A stretch of 64,000 nt of DNA, taken from contig NZ_BMPO01000004.1 of assembly GCF_014647635.1 (NCBI RefSeq), positions 458,968 through 522,967 of the forward strand, given 5' to 3'. A program made the translations under genes and the position numbers. This DNA comes from Pseudomonas matsuisoli. GTDB lineage: Bacteria; Pseudomonadota; Gammaproteobacteria; Pseudomonadales; Pseudomonadaceae. Shown here one piece after another: positions 37,064 through 46,426 of the stretch. A model generated the notes under the pieces. The model was not told the DNA's origin. It saw only the letters and a list, made by a program, of their open reading frames with translations, and searched no databases. Each line of letters begins with the position of its first letter. Position 1 is the stretch's first letter.

Positions 37064-39343
37064 ATGCTGAGCACGCTTCGCAAGATCGTCCAGGAAGTCA
37101 ACTCCGCCAAGGATCTCAAGACGGCGTTGACCATCATTGTGCAGCGCGTGAAGGAGGCGATGGGCAGCCAGGTCTGCTCCGTCTACCTGCTCGATCCCGA
37201 AACCGATCGCTTCGTGCTCATGGCTACCGATGGCCTTAACAAGCGCTCCATCGGCCGCGTCAGCATGGCACCCAACGAAGGCCTCGTCGGCCTTGTCGGT
37301 AGCCGTGAAGAACCGCTGAACCTCGAAGACGCCGCCAGCCATGCGCGTTATCGGTATTTCGCCGAGACGGGCGAGGAACGTTACGCATCGTTCCTGGGAG
37401 CTCCGATCATCCACCACCGTCGGGTGATGGGTGTTCTGGTCGTCCAGCAGAAAGAGCGCCGTCAATTCGACGAAGGCGAGGAAGCCTTCCTCGTCACCAT
37501 GAGTGCGCAGCTTGCAGGCGTCATTGCTCACGCCGAAGCCACGGGGAGCATCCGCGGGCTTGGTCGTCAGGGCAAGGGCATCGCCGAGGCCCGTTTCGTC
37601 GGTGTACCGGGTGCGCCAGGTGCCGCGGTCGGCAAGGCGGTCGTCGTGCTGCCGCCCGCCGATCTCGAAGTGGTTCCGGACCGCGCAGTCGCGGACATCG
37701 AAGCGGAGCTCGCACTCTTTCAGCGGGCGCTCGAAGGCGTGCGCGGTGACATGCGCTCGCTGTCGTCGCGGCTGGAAAATCAACTACGCCCCGAAGAGCG
37801 CGCGCTGTTCGACGTTTATCTGATGATGCTGGAGGATGCCTCGCTGGCAGGCGAGGTGACCACGATCATCAAAAGCGGCCAATGGGCGCAGGGCGCGTTG
37901 CGGCAGGTGGTCACCGATCACGTGCGGCGTTTCGAATTGATGGACGATGCCTATCTGCGTGAACGCGCGTCGGACATTCGCGATATCGGTCGTCGCCTGC
38001 TGGCCTATCTACAGCAGGCCCACCAGACCACCCTGACGTATCCCGACAACACCATTCTGGTCAGTGAAGAGCTGTCACCGACCATGCTCGGCGAGGTGCC
38101 TGAAGGCAAGTTGGTCGGCCTGGTATCGGTATTGGGTTCGGGTAACTCGCACGTCGCCATCCTCGCGCGGGCCATGGGCATCCCTACGGTCATGGGCGCG
38201 GTGGACCTGCCGTATTCCAAGATCGATGGCATCGACCTGATCATCGATGGTTACCACGGCGAGGTATTCACCAACCCCAGCGAGCTGTTGCGCCGCCAGT
38301 ACGCCGATGTGGTGGAAGAAGAGCGCCAACTTACCCGTGGACTCGATGCGCTGCGGGCGTTGCCGTGTGTCACGCTCGATGGCCATCGGATGCCCCTGTG
38401 GGTCAACACTGGCCTTTTGGCAGATGTCACCCGCGCGCAAGAGCGGGGCGCCGAAGGGGTGGGGCTGTATCGCACCGAAGTCCCCTTCATGACCAAGGAG
38501 CGCTTCCCGAGCGAAAAAGAGCAGCTGGCGATCTACCGTGAGCAGCTCGCTGCCTTCCATCCCCTGCCGGTCACGATGCGAACGCTCGATGTGGGCGGCG
38601 ACAAGGCACTGTCGTACTTCCCCATCAAGGAGGAAAACCCTTTCCTTGGCTGGCGCGGCATCCGTGTAACCCTCGATCACCCGGAAATTTTCCTGGTGCA
38701 GGTGCGGGCGATGCTCAAGGCGAGCGAGGGCTATGACAATCTCCGTATCTTGCTGCCGATGATTTCGGGAACGCATGAACTGGAAGAGGCATTGCATCTG
38801 ATCCATCGTGCCTGGGGCGAAGTGCGCGATGAGGGCGTTGATATACCCATGCCGCCGGTGGGCATGATGGTGGAAATTCCTGCCGCGGTGTATCAGATCC
38901 GCGATCTGGCCGCCCAGGTCGATTTCGTCTCCGTTGGCTCGAACGACCTCACCCAGTATCTCTTGGCCGTCGACCGCAACAACCCTCGTGTCGCCGACCT
39001 TTACGACTTCCTTCATCCCGCCGTGCTTCAGGCCCTGCGTATCGTGGTGGATGGCTCACACGCCGAAGGCAAGCCGGTGAGCATCTGCGGCGAAATGGCG
39101 GGCGATCCTGCTGCGGCGGTGCTGCTGATGGCGATGGGCTTCGATAGCCTTTCAATGAACGCCACCAACTTGCCCAAAGTGAAGTGGCTGCTGCGTCAGG
39201 TCAGCCTGGCCAAAGCGAAGGAACTGCTGGAGCAGTTGATGCGGATCGATAATCCTCAGGTGATTCACAGCGCGTTGAACCTGGCGCTGCGTAATCTCGG
39301 CTTGAGCCGCGTCATCAACCCGGCCGCGACGATCCAGGCCTAG
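37064..39343 (+). CDS. ptsP: PTS-Ntr enzyme I (phosphoenolpyruvate-protein phosphotransferase)
   Basis: First phosphate carrier of the nitrogen-related phosphotransferase chain (EI-Ntr to NPr to EIIA-Ntr). 759 residues: N-terminal GAF domain (1-160) sensing nitrogen metabolites, EI N-domain, phosphohistidine region GSGNSHVAILARAMGIPTVMG (about 350-370) and PEP-binding barrel (MRTLDVGGDKALSYF, GWRGIRVTLDHPE, VSVGSNDLTQYLLAVDRNN, CGEMAGDP). Full length and intact. Confidence 0.96.
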   Translation: MLSTLRKIVQEVNSAKDLKTALTIIVQRVKEAMGSQVCSVYLLDPETDRFVLMATDGLNKRSIGRVSMAPNEGLVGLVGSREEPLNLEDAASHARYRYFAETGEERYASFLGAPIIHHRRVMGVLVVQQKERRQFDEGEEAFLVTMSAQLAGVIAHAEATGSIRGLGRQGKGIAEARFVGVPGAPGAAVGKAVVVLPPADLEVVPDRAVADIEAELALFQRALEGVRGDMRSLSSRLENQLRPEERALFDVYLMMLEDASLAGEVTTIIKSGQWAQGALRQVVTDHVRRFELMDDAYLRERASDIRDIGRRLLAYLQQAHQTTLTYPDNTILVSEELSPTMLGEVPEGKLVGLVSVLGSGNSHVAILARAMGIPTVMGAVDLPYSKIDGIDLIIDGYHGEVFTNPSELLRRQYADVVEEERQLTRGLDALRALPCVTLDGHRMPLWVNTGLLADVTRAQERGAEGVGLYRTEVPFMTKERFPSEKEQLAIYREQLAAFHPLPVTMRTLDVGGDKALSYFPIKEENPFLGWRGIRVTLDHPEIFLVQVRAMLKASEGYDNLRILLPMISGTHELEEALHLIHRAWGEVRDEGVDIPMPPVGMMVEIPAAVYQIRDLAAQVDFVSVGSNDLTQYLLAVDRNNPRVADLYDFLHPAVLQALRIVVDGSHAEGKPVSICGEMAGDPAAAVLLMAMGFDSLSMNATNLPKVKWLLRQVSLAKAKELLEQLMRIDNPQVIHSALNLALRNLGLSRVINPAATIQA

Positions 39344-39365
39344 GGTTTTTACAGGAGGCCAGGCC

Positions 39366-40112
39366 TCAACCGACCCACTCGACCACGTGGGTGACGTTGC
39401 CTTCCGGGTCGAAGGCCCGTTCTTCGACGTGGCGTTGACCCAGGTGGTCCATGAGCAGCACGGTGCTGGCGCGCGTGCCGTATCGCGGACTGACGATGAA
39501 GGTGCTGCTCAGCAAGCGCTCGGTCTCCAGCGGGACACCCGTCATGGGCAGTGCTTCGTCCGTTGGGCAAGAACGATCCTGCAACAGTGCGAACAACGCG
39601 CTCCACTCATGCCCGTCAATGGCCTCTTGAAAGGCGGCCTTGCTGCGTTCCAGCTTTGGCCAAGGCGTGTCTAGATCGTCATTGGAAACGCCATATAGGC
39701 CCGGCTCCAGCCGGTGAAGCGATCGACGGGCCGAGTTCAGGTGCCAGAGTTCGTGGTCATCCCCCACCAGCAGGTTGAAACCGGTGTAGTCCTCCGGGCG
39801 GTTCATGATGTCTTTGAGATAAGTCTCGGGTCGGCTCGATCCGGTCAGATAGGCCGCCACCAGCTCACCACGGGAGCGCTGTCCTGGCGTTTGTGACGGG
39901 TCGCGTATGTTGGTCAGTGCCGCGAAGCGCTGGTTTGCCCCGACACCCATCCAGCTCCCGCCCGCTTCGAGGTCGCGGCCGGCGTGAACCGTTGGAAGAT
40001 CCTGCCAGGCGGCAAATGGCAGCGCGGGACGGGCATGAAATTCGTCACGATTGGCTGCCATGATAAGGGGCCATTCGGGGTCGAGTTGCCAGGCGAAGAC
40101 GATGAGGCACAT
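39366..40112 (-). CDS. NRDE-family (DUF833/TANGO2-like) protein
   Basis: A 248-residue protein of the transport-and-golgi-organisation-2 family, named for the NRDE motif, here AANRDEFHARPA (about 19-30). The N-terminal Cys2 (MCLIVFAW) is placed as in Ntn-type hydrolases; biochemical role in bacteria is not settled. GSWMGVGANQRFAALTN and NLLVGDDHELWHLNS are typical. ATG 40112 chosen because the conserved MCLI start is there. Convergent with ptsP, 22 nt apart. Confidence 0.88.
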   Translation of the reverse strand: MCLIVFAWQLDPEWPLIMAANRDEFHARPALPFAAWQDLPTVHAGRDLEAGGSWMGVGANQRFAALTNIRDPSQTPGQRSRGELVAAYLTGSSRPETYLKDIMNRPEDYTGFNLLVGDDHELWHLNSARRSLHRLEPGLYGVSNDDLDTPWPKLERSKAAFQEAIDGHEWSALFALLQDRSCPTDEALPMTGVPLETERLLSSTFIVSPRYGTRASTVLLMDHLGQRHVEERAFDPEGNVTHVVEWVG

Positions 40113-40251
40113 AACAGGAGGCGTATGGCGGTAGATGCCCGCGATCATGGCATATCTCGTACGCCAGTCGTAAACGAGCTCGCCTCCGGGCCGTTGAAGG
40201 TGCTGCCGCGGGCGGTTTTCGCTAGAATCCGGCTTTTTGGCGAGCGCGTTC

Positions 40252-41034
40252 ATGACGTTTTTGATCTACCTCGTGCTTGGCGCTTGCGCCGGTGTACTGG
40301 CCGGCCTTTTTGGCGTGGGTGGCGGCCTGATCATCGTTCCGGTGCTGGTGTACGCGTTCACCGCACAAGGTGTTTCCCCCGATGTGCTGACGCAGCTTGC
40401 AGTGGGCACCTCGCTTGCCACCATCGTCTTCACGTCGATCAATGCCATTCGTGAGCATCATCGGCGGGGTGCGGTCCGCTGGCATCTGGTGCTCTGGATG
40501 ACCGTGGGCATCGTCGTCGGGTCTGCGTTAGGCGCGATTACGGCCGCCAAGATTCAGGGTGCGGTACTGCAAAAGATCATTGGTGTGTTCGCCATCTGCG
40601 TCTGTATTCAGATGCTTCTCGATATCAAACCCAAAGCGGAGCGCGGTGAACCTGGAAAGGGTGGCCTTACAGGCGCGGGTGTTTTCATCGGCTGGGCTTC
40701 GGCGATATTCGGGATCGGCGGAGGTTCGCTGACGGTGCCCTTTCTCACCTGGCGCAGCGTATCAATGCAGCAAGCGGTGGCGACGTCGTCGGCTTGTGGC
40801 TTGCCCATCGCCATATCGGGGGCCCTGTCCTTCATGTTCGTAGGGTGGGGTAATGCGCAACTCCCCGAGTACAGTGCCGGCTTCGTCTACTTGCCGGCGT
40901 TGGCGGGCATAGCCCTTACCAGCATGTTTTTCGCGCGTTTCGGCGCCCGCCTTGCCCATCGGCTTTCTGCACGTCTGCTCAAGCGCCTGTTCGCGCTGCT
41001 TTTGTTCTGCATTGGAATCAACTTTCTGCTTTGA
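40252..41034 (+). CDS. TauE/SafE-family membrane transporter
   Basis: A 260-residue integral membrane protein with eight hydrophobic segments in two repeats (LGACAGVLAGLFGVGGGLIIVPVL and VFIGWASAIFGIGGGSLTVPFL), the TauE/SafE signature. Members export sulfonates, sulfoacetate or sulfite; no substrate can be assigned. It precedes lgt by 9 nt in the same direction, a conserved Pseudomonas pair. Confidence 0.9.
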   Translation: MTFLIYLVLGACAGVLAGLFGVGGGLIIVPVLVYAFTAQGVSPDVLTQLAVGTSLATIVFTSINAIREHHRRGAVRWHLVLWMTVGIVVGSALGAITAAKIQGAVLQKIIGVFAICVCIQMLLDIKPKAERGEPGKGGLTGAGVFIGWASAIFGIGGGSLTVPFLTWRSVSMQQAVATSSACGLPIAISGALSFMFVGWGNAQLPEYSAGFVYLPALAGIALTSMFFARFGARLAHRLSARLLKRLFALLLFCIGINFLL

Positions 41035-41043
41035 GGTTTCGAA

Positions 41044-41859
41044 ATGCTGCCTTATCCACAGATAGACCCGGTGGCCCTCGCCATCGGCCCGCTCAAGATC
41101 CACTGGTACGGCCTGATGTACCTGATCGGCATCGGCGGCGCCTGGTGGCTCGCCTCGAAACGCCTGCCGCAGTTCGCGCCGGAGTGGTCGAAGGAAAAGC
41201 TCTCCGATCTCGTCTTCTGGGTCGCGCTCGGCGTCATCGCCGGCGGGCGACTGGGCTACGTGCTGTTCTATGATTTGCCCGCTTACATCGGTAATCCCGC
41301 ACTGATTTTCGAGATATGGAAGGGTGGAATGTCCTTCCATGGCGGGATGATCGGCGTACTTCTGACCACCTGGTGGTTCGCCCGTCGTAATGGCAAAAGC
41401 TTCTTCGAACTGATGGATTTCATCGCGCCGCTGGTGCCGATCGGTCTGGGCGCTGGGCGCATCGGTAACTTCATCAACGCCGAGCTTTGGGGTAAGCCGA
41501 CCGACCTGCCCTGGGCGATGATCTTCCCGCCGTTCAGTGATCCGCAGCAGCTGCCGCGCCATCCGTCCCAGCTGTACCAGTTCGCGCTGGAAGGCGTCGC
41601 GCTGTTTTTGATCCTCTGGTTCTATTCACGTAAGCCACGACCGACGATGGCGGTAACCGGCCTGTTTGCGGTGTGCTACGGCATATTCCGCTTCGCAGTC
41701 GAATTCGTCCGCGTACCTGACGCCCAGTTGGGCTACCTTGCGTTTGGCTGGCTGACCATGGGGCAGGTCCTTTGCGTGCCGATGATTCTGCTAGGCGTGG
41801 CGATGATGGTTTACGCCTACAAGCGCGGCGTGTATTTGCACACGGCGAATCCTTCCTGA
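41044..41859 (+). CDS. lgt: Prolipoprotein diacylglyceryl transferase
   Basis: Inner-membrane enzyme attaching diacylglycerol to the lipobox cysteine of prolipoproteins (EC 2.5.1.145). 271 residues with seven membrane segments; [31 protein letters not shown] and the signature [17 protein letters not shown] (about 136-152) are present. Confidence 0.97.
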   Translation: MLPYPQIDPVALAIGPLKIHWYGLMYLIGIGGAWWLASKRLPQFAPEWSKEKLSDLVFWVALGVIAGGRLGYVLFYDLPAYIGNPALIFEIWKGGMSFHGGMIGVLLTTWWFARRNGKSFFELMDFIAPLVPIGLGAGRIGNFINAELWGKPTDLPWAMIFPPFSDPQQLPRHPSQLYQFALEGVALFLILWFYSRKPRPTMAVTGLFAVCYGIFRFAVEFVRVPDAQLGYLAFGWLTMGQVLCVPMILLGVAMMVYAYKRGVYLHTANPS

Positions 41860-41932
41860 CCGGCTGGCACCGCGAGTTGAGCGACTTGCGGTGCCGCCCT
41901 AACATGCCCGCAGACCTTAGCCGAGCTTTTTG

Positions 41933-42727
41933 ATGAAACAGTACCTCGACCTGATGCGCCTCGTGCGTGAACACGGCACCTTCAAGACCGACCGCACGGG
42001 CACCGGCACGTATAGCGTGTTCGGGCATCAAATGCGCTTCGATCTCGCTGACGGTTTCCCTCTGGTCACCACCAAGAAGTGCCACCTGCGCTCGATCATT
42101 CACGAGCTGCTGTGGTTCCTGAAGGGCGAAACCAATATCCGCTATCTGAAGGAAAATGGCGTCTCGATCTGGGACGAGTGGGCTGACGAAAACGGTGATC
42201 TTGGGCCCGTCTACGGTTACCAATGGCGCTCATGGCCTGCGCCGAACGGCGAGAGCATCGACCAGATCGCCAAGCTCGTGAACATGATCCGCACCCATCC
42301 GGACTCCCGGCGCCTGATCGTGTCCGCCTGGAACCCGGCCCTGGTGGACCAGATGGCATTGCCTCCGTGCCACGCGTTTTTCCAGTTCTACGTGGCCGAC
42401 GGTAAGCTCAGTTGCCAGCTGTACCAGCGGTCGGCGGACATTTTCCTGGGTGTACCCTTCAATATCGCGAGCTATGCACTGCTGACGTTGATGGTGGCGC
42501 AGGTGTGTGATTTGCAGCCTGGGGAGTTCATCTGGACGGGCGGTGACTGCCATCTCTATGCCAATCACCTTGAACAGACGGATCTACAACTCACCCGAAC
42601 GCCGTTACCGTTGCCTTCGATGACGCTCAATCCCGAGGTCAAGGATCTGTTCGCCTTCACCTTCGAGGACTTCGAGCTCAGCAACTACGAAGCGCATCCC
42701 CATATCAAGGCGCCGGTCGCCGTTTGA
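41933..42727 (+). CDS. thyA: Thymidylate synthase
   Basis: Methylates dUMP to dTMP with methylenetetrahydrofolate (EC 2.1.1.45). 264 residues; nucleophile C146 in [13 protein letters not shown], phosphate-binding [18 protein letters not shown], and the folate-contact C-terminus IKAPVAV. A TTG one codon upstream (41930) is an alternative start. folA, needed to recycle the dihydrofolate formed, lies 5 kb downstream. Confidence 0.97.
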   Translation: MKQYLDLMRLVREHGTFKTDRTGTGTYSVFGHQMRFDLADGFPLVTTKKCHLRSIIHELLWFLKGETNIRYLKENGVSIWDEWADENGDLGPVYGYQWRSWPAPNGESIDQIAKLVNMIRTHPDSRRLIVSAWNPALVDQMALPPCHAFFQFYVADGKLSCQLYQRSADIFLGVPFNIASYALLTLMVAQVCDLQPGEFIWTGGDCHLYANHLEQTDLQLTRTPLPLPSMTLNPEVKDLFAFTFEDFELSNYEAHPHIKAPVAV

Positions 42728-42861
42728 TCGCACCCGCCGGGACATTCGCACCCGGCTGTGTGTAATTCATCCATACGCTTATCGCTTTTCTTGCCAGAAC
42801 GTCGTGCTAGAGCGCGCGGCGTTACCCATCGCACATCTCCGCATCCAATGACCAATCAACC

Positions 42862-42907
42862 GTAACGCTTATGCGGGTATCACGGTAACAAACGGCTGCG
42901 CGGTTAC
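42862..42907 (+). promoter_or_regulatory. GTAAC boxes, candidate CbrB activator sites
   Basis: GTAAC at 42862-42866, GGTAAC at 42884-42889 and GTTAC at 42903-42907 stand about 85-130 nt before the presumed sRNA start. CbrB sites before crcZ genes contain TGTTAC/GTAACA-type half-sites at such upstream positions, fitting an enhancer for sigma-54. Assignment by pattern only. Confidence 0.45.
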
Positions 42908-42963
42908 TTGACCTTCCCGTGCTGAGTTTTATAAGTGGCTGATATACAACAATTTTAATTTTC

Positions 42964-42980
42964 TGGCACGGGGAGTGCTT
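42964..42980 (+). promoter_or_regulatory. Sigma-54 (RpoN) promoter of the sRNA
   Basis: TGGCAC-GGGGA-GTGCT: GG at 42965-42966 and GC at 42977-42978, separated by exactly 10 nt as the -24/-12 element requires. It predicts transcription from about 42990. Confidence 0.85.
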
Positions 42981-42989
42981 TAGTTAAAG

Positions 42990-43303
42990 GACAAGAACAA
43001 CAATAAGCAACGACCATAATAAGAACGACACGAAACGGCTTCTGCATAACAACGACAACAAGCAGAGACGCAGCTAACTGATTTATTTGGGGATGATTGC
43101 CTCGGGATTTTCCCGCAACCGCTATGAAGAACAAGACTGCATCAAGCAGCTCGGGCAGTTGGACGAAAGTTAGGGCAGATCAGCGTTCAAACAAATCCGT
43201 TTGCTTTTGGCTCCCTCGGTGGGAGCGCCGGTAATAACAACAACGCATGGCCGGCAGATATGACAAGTGATGAAAAGGGGAAGCTTAGGCTTCCCCTTTT
43301 TTT
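42990..43303 (+). ncRNA. CrcZ/CrcY/CrcX-family small RNA (Hfq/Crc antagonist)
   Basis: About 314-nt RNA that by its features should sequester Hfq (with Crc) and so relieve catabolite repression. It starts at an RpoN promoter and ends at a strong terminator. Five CA-rich AAnAAnAA-type stretches are visible: 42993-43006 (AAGAACAACAATAA), 43018-43026, 43048-43061 (AACAACGACAACAA), 43127-43137 (AAGAACAAGAC) and 43232-43244 (AATAACAACAACG), five being the usual number. No coding frame with support crosses it. It lies after thyA, not between cbrB and pcnB where classical crcZ sits, so it may be a paralogue. Confidence 0.85.
43273..43303 (+). terminator. Terminator of the sRNA
   Basis: Twelve-bp stem AAAAGGGGAAGC / GCTTCCCCTTTT with loop TTAG, continuing into a run of seven T. 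Confidence 0.95.
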
Positions 43304-43650
43304 GTGCGCAGGGTTTGTTGAGAAAGGTCAGGTGTCAGTAGAAGTCGGTGTGCTGCGGTTAGCTCGTGCGCGACCGAGCGCTGTGTGCTCCCTTGTCTTC
43401 CCCAGATCGCCCATTCATGGGCGATCAAGATCCGACTGACCCCTCAACAGTGACGTGCTGGCCGCTCAGGCGCCCACCTGGTGATGCGCATCTAGCACGC
43501 GTTGTCACTCATGCATCCGATCATAGATGGCAACGCGGTGATCGGTGAATTACGCCACTGCGTGGCTAATCCACCTTACATGTCTGCGGTATCGGGGCCG
43601 GCTGAGAAGGTATCTGCGTCAGTCGCCTCGCGGTGCGAGGCGAGGGCGGG
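43304..43650. other. Gene-free gap
   Basis: About 350 nt between the sRNA terminator and the receiver gene. Contains a possible degraded REP unit (CGGTGAATTACGCCACTGCGTGGCTAATCC near 43542-43571, written here only as landmark ends CGGTGAATTACG and GTGGCTAATCC) and an 8-bp hairpin CGCCTCGC-GGT-GCGAGGCG (43624-43642 region) just after the receiver stop, which may slow or end that minus-strand transcript. Confidence 0.4.
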
Positions 43651-44064
43651 TCAATTGCTCGGAACGGCAGAGTAGGCGACGCCGCTGACCGAATCCAGCA
43701 ATTGGCCAATTGACCATGGCTTGGGTAGAAAACGGACCTTGCAGCGGATGCTGGCAGTCGCGGGGGTTTCATAGCCGGACATCACGATGATGGGAATCTG
43801 CGGCCATTTGTTCGCGACAAGATTGGCCAGACCAGCGCCGTCCATCGAGCCCGGCATGCGAATGTCCGTGATCAGGATATCGACGTCTTCGACGTGCTCG
43901 TTGAGGTACGCGGCGGCGGTATCGGCGGATTCCATGGGGACCGCCGTCATTCCTTCCCCTTCAAGGATTTCGCAGACAAATTCGCGAATGACCGGCTCAT
44001 CATCCACTACCAGTACCGAAGGCGCACTGCGGTTGCCTGCTGGAGTCGAGGGAGTCGTTAGCAT
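43651..44064 (-). CDS. Single-domain response regulator (FixJ-like receiver)
   Basis: A 137-residue stand-alone receiver: acidic pair D21/D22 in VLVVDDEPVIREF, phospho-site D67 in LITDIRMPGSMDG, and the lysine in FLPKPWSIGQLLD. No output domain. There is no kinase gene next to it; the upstream gene on the same strand is the pncA-like amidase 115 nt away. The kinase partner is unknown. Confidence 0.88.
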   Translation of the reverse strand: MLTTPSTPAGNRSAPSVLVVDDEPVIREFVCEILEGEGMTAVPMESADTAAAYLNEHVEDVDILITDIRMPGSMDGAGLANLVANKWPQIPIIVMSGYETPATASIRCKVRFLPKPWSIGQLLDSVSGVAYSAVPSN

Positions 44065-44178
44065 TTCAAATCCTTTCCATGTTGTTCCACTTGTTGTGGT
44101 TGGAGGGATAGGGGCGGCGCTAAATTCTATTCCGTCTGCGTCAGCCGACGAATGGTGATGAATTTGGAAATGTCCGTG

Positions 44179-44832
44179 TTATGCGCGTTCAAGCGCGGCT
44201 GCGGAAACTATCCCAATACCCTGCTCTTTCATCGTCTGCAACGCGGCTTCCAGCGATCCCTCAAGGTCGATGGCGCGGCACGCGTCTTCGATGATGAACG
44301 TATGAAAGCCCGCTGCCTTCGCGTCCAGGGCCGACCACGCGACGCAGAAGTCGGTAGCCAGGCCACACAGGTAAACCGTGTCTATCCCGCGCTCGCGCAG
44401 GTAGCCGGCCAGGCCGGTCGACGTCCTTCTATCGGCCTCGAGAAAGGCGGAATAGCTATCGATGGCGGGGTTACAGCCTTTGCGGACGATCAACTGCGCG
44501 TGATCGGTTCGCAAGGCGGGATGGAATGCAGCGCCCGGTGATCCCTGAATACAGTGATCGGGCCATAGGGTTTGCTCCCCATAGAAAAGCGGTGTGCGTT
44601 CGAATGGCCGCTTGCCCGGATGGCTGCTGGCAAAAGACGCATGACCCGCTGGGTGCCAATCCTGGGTCAGCACGACGTGCTCGAACCGGCCGGCTAGTGC
44701 ATTGATTACGGGAACCACCGCGTCGCCGTCCGGTACCGCGAGTGCGCCGCCTGGTATGAAATCGTTCTGGACGTCGATTACGAGCAGGGCACTGCCAATG
44801 GCGTTAGGGGCGGGAGCGTCGAAAGTAGCCAT
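44179..44832 (-). CDS. pncA: Nicotinamidase (isochorismatase-like hydrolase)
   Basis: Hydrolyses nicotinamide to nicotinate in NAD salvage (EC 3.5.1.19). 217 residues with the catalytic triad D20 (LLVIDVQNDF), K118 (IVRKGCNP) and C163 (LATDFCVAWSA), plus metal ligands in TQDWHPAGHASF (D58, H60, H64). The AIDSYSAF stretch is specific for nicotinamidases rather than isochorismatases. Confidence 0.93.
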   Translation of the reverse strand: MATFDAPAPNAIGSALLVIDVQNDFIPGGALAVPDGDAVVPVINALAGRFEHVVLTQDWHPAGHASFASSHPGKRPFERTPLFYGEQTLWPDHCIQGSPGAAFHPALRTDHAQLIVRKGCNPAIDSYSAFLEADRRTSTGLAGYLRERGIDTVYLCGLATDFCVAWSALDAKAAGFHTFIIEDACRAIDLEGSLEAALQTMKEQGIGIVSAAALERA

Positions 44833-45028
44833 GTGAACCGTCCTGGATGTGTTCGTTGCAAGGGTATCAGGCGCGTGAGGTGGGTTGCGAAGTCAGGTGG
44901 TTCGTCCCCGTTAGAGCCCGGCGCTCGTCGCGGGCATGGCTGCGATTGGGGCGGTACGATGCGTAGGTTGGAATCCCGGAGGGCTTCCACCGTTTTCCGC
45001 GAAGACCTGTTTGATACGCAACACGCCT

Positions 45029-46426
45029 TCAAGTCGGCGTTTCTTTCGAGAGACCGCTCTGCAGGGATGCGGCCAACTCACGGATATGGCGCTGACGTTC
45101 GCCTTGTTCGAGGCGTGCGCCGGGGTTGAGTGACGACCATTCTGGATGCGCCCGAGCATTGCGGAGCGCGTCCGGTAGCTTTCCGTCACGCCAGCGCTCG
45201 TCGGGCTGAGCCGTGAGTTGCACGCGTTCGACCGCGGCATGTCCGCGGGCCAGAAGCGCCTGAAGTAGCAGCTGTTGGCGCACGGCAAGCAGCCGCAGTA
45301 CGGCGTCATCGACGGTCAGTTCACGTTCGCCGCGCAGCTTGCCAAGCAAGCGATTGCCGTAGAGGCGGGCCGTCTGCGCGCCGCCGCCGGCAAGGGCGCC
45401 CAGTACGGTGGCGGCGCCTAACGTCAGGCCGCCGACCATCAGGTCGATCCCTGCGCCCGCGGCGGCCCCTGCTGCAAAACCACCGCCAACCTGAACACCG
45501 AGCTGACGCAGCGTCTCCGGGTTGAACAGATCATCTCCCCAGCGTCCATCCAACAGCGGCAAGTCACTTGCCGCAGCATCTTCCGGGCGGAACGCGTACA
45601 GGCGCAGCAAGGCTTCGACGCAGCGTTGCTCCCGCTGACGGACCGCCGCCCGTAGGGCGTCGATCGCTTCCCGCTCCTGCTCCGGTTGGCTGGCTACATG
45701 GCGTCGGCAGGCGGCTGCGTCGATCAGCAACTCCGCAATCAGCTGTCGACCTTGCGCCAGCCGAGCGCCCGCTTGTGCTTCGTGATCAGCCAGCAGGCGT
45801 TCGAGCGCGGGGCGTGCGGTTTCGAGCATCAGCGCCAGGCTTTCGTAGAGGCGACGCTCGCCATCCAGGGGTGGCGCGACGCTGTCGAAGCGTACCAGTG
45901 CATGCAAGCCAAGGCGCGCCAGTGCCTCGCGCCATTCTGCTTCGCGGGTTTCATGGGCGACGAAATTCAGGATCGGCAGTAACGGTTTGCCGCAGCCCGC
46001 CAAGACTTCGAGCTCGTCACGGTACTTCGCCAGGACCGGTTCGCGCGCATCGATGACATAGAGGCCGGCGTCTGACGCGATCAATTGGCGCAATACCTTC
46101 GCTTCTTGCTCGAAGCGTTGACGCGCTTCGCTGGTGTCCTGGAAGCGCGCGATGCGGGCGGGGCCGTCCAGGCGCTCGCCAGGGCGCTCCAGACGCTCCA
46201 GGTAATCCAGTAAAGCGATGGCATCTTCCAGGCCGGGCGTGTCGTAAAGCTCCAGCAAGGCTTCGCCGTCGACGAGCAGCCGCGCGCCTTCCACATGCCG
46301 GGTCGTGCTGGCCCGGTGCGACACTTCGCCGAAGCCAACATCGCGGGTCAGCGTGCGTAACAGTGAGGTCTTGCCCACGTTGGTATGGCCGACCACGGCA
46401 AGCGTCAGCGGTCTTTGCTTAGTCAT
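45029..46426 (-). CDS. GTPase with DUF3482 domain
   Basis: Cytoplasmic or membrane-associated P-loop GTPase of 465 residues. G1 is GHTNVGKTS (13-21), G3 is YDTPGLED (about 61-68), the NKxD position is replaced by NFVA, unusual but seen in this family. A glycine/alanine-rich stretch (about 325-350, GGGFAAGAAAGAGIDLMVGGLTLGAATVLGALAGG) looks able to insert into or contact membrane. The start overlaps the DUF2868 stop by 8 nt; the two are a conserved pair of unknown function, comparable to YfjP/YcjX-like systems. Confidence 0.85.
   Translation of the reverse strand: MTKQRPLTLAVVGHTNVGKTSLLRTLTRDVGFGEVSHRASTTRHVEGARLLVDGEALLELYDTPGLEDAIALLDYLERLERPGERLDGPARIARFQDTSEARQRFEQEAKVLRQLIASDAGLYVIDAREPVLAKYRDELEVLAGCGKPLLPILNFVAHETREAEWREALARLGLHALVRFDSVAPPLDGERRLYESLALMLETARPALERLLADHEAQAGARLAQGRQLIAELLIDAAACRRHVASQPEQEREAIDALRAAVRQREQRCVEALLRLYAFRPEDAAASDLPLLDGRWGDDLFNPETLRQLGVQVGGGFAAGAAAGAGIDLMVGGLTLGAATVLGALAGGGAQTARLYGNRLLGKLRGERELTVDDAVLRLLAVRQQLLLQALLARGHAAVERVQLTAQPDERWRDGKLPDALRNARAHPEWSSLNPGARLEQGERQRHIRELAASLQSGLSKETPT

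Noticed and set aside
36527..37783. 418-codon antisense frame over rppH and ptsP
   Set aside because: Shadow of two intact genes; no ribosome site or family features.
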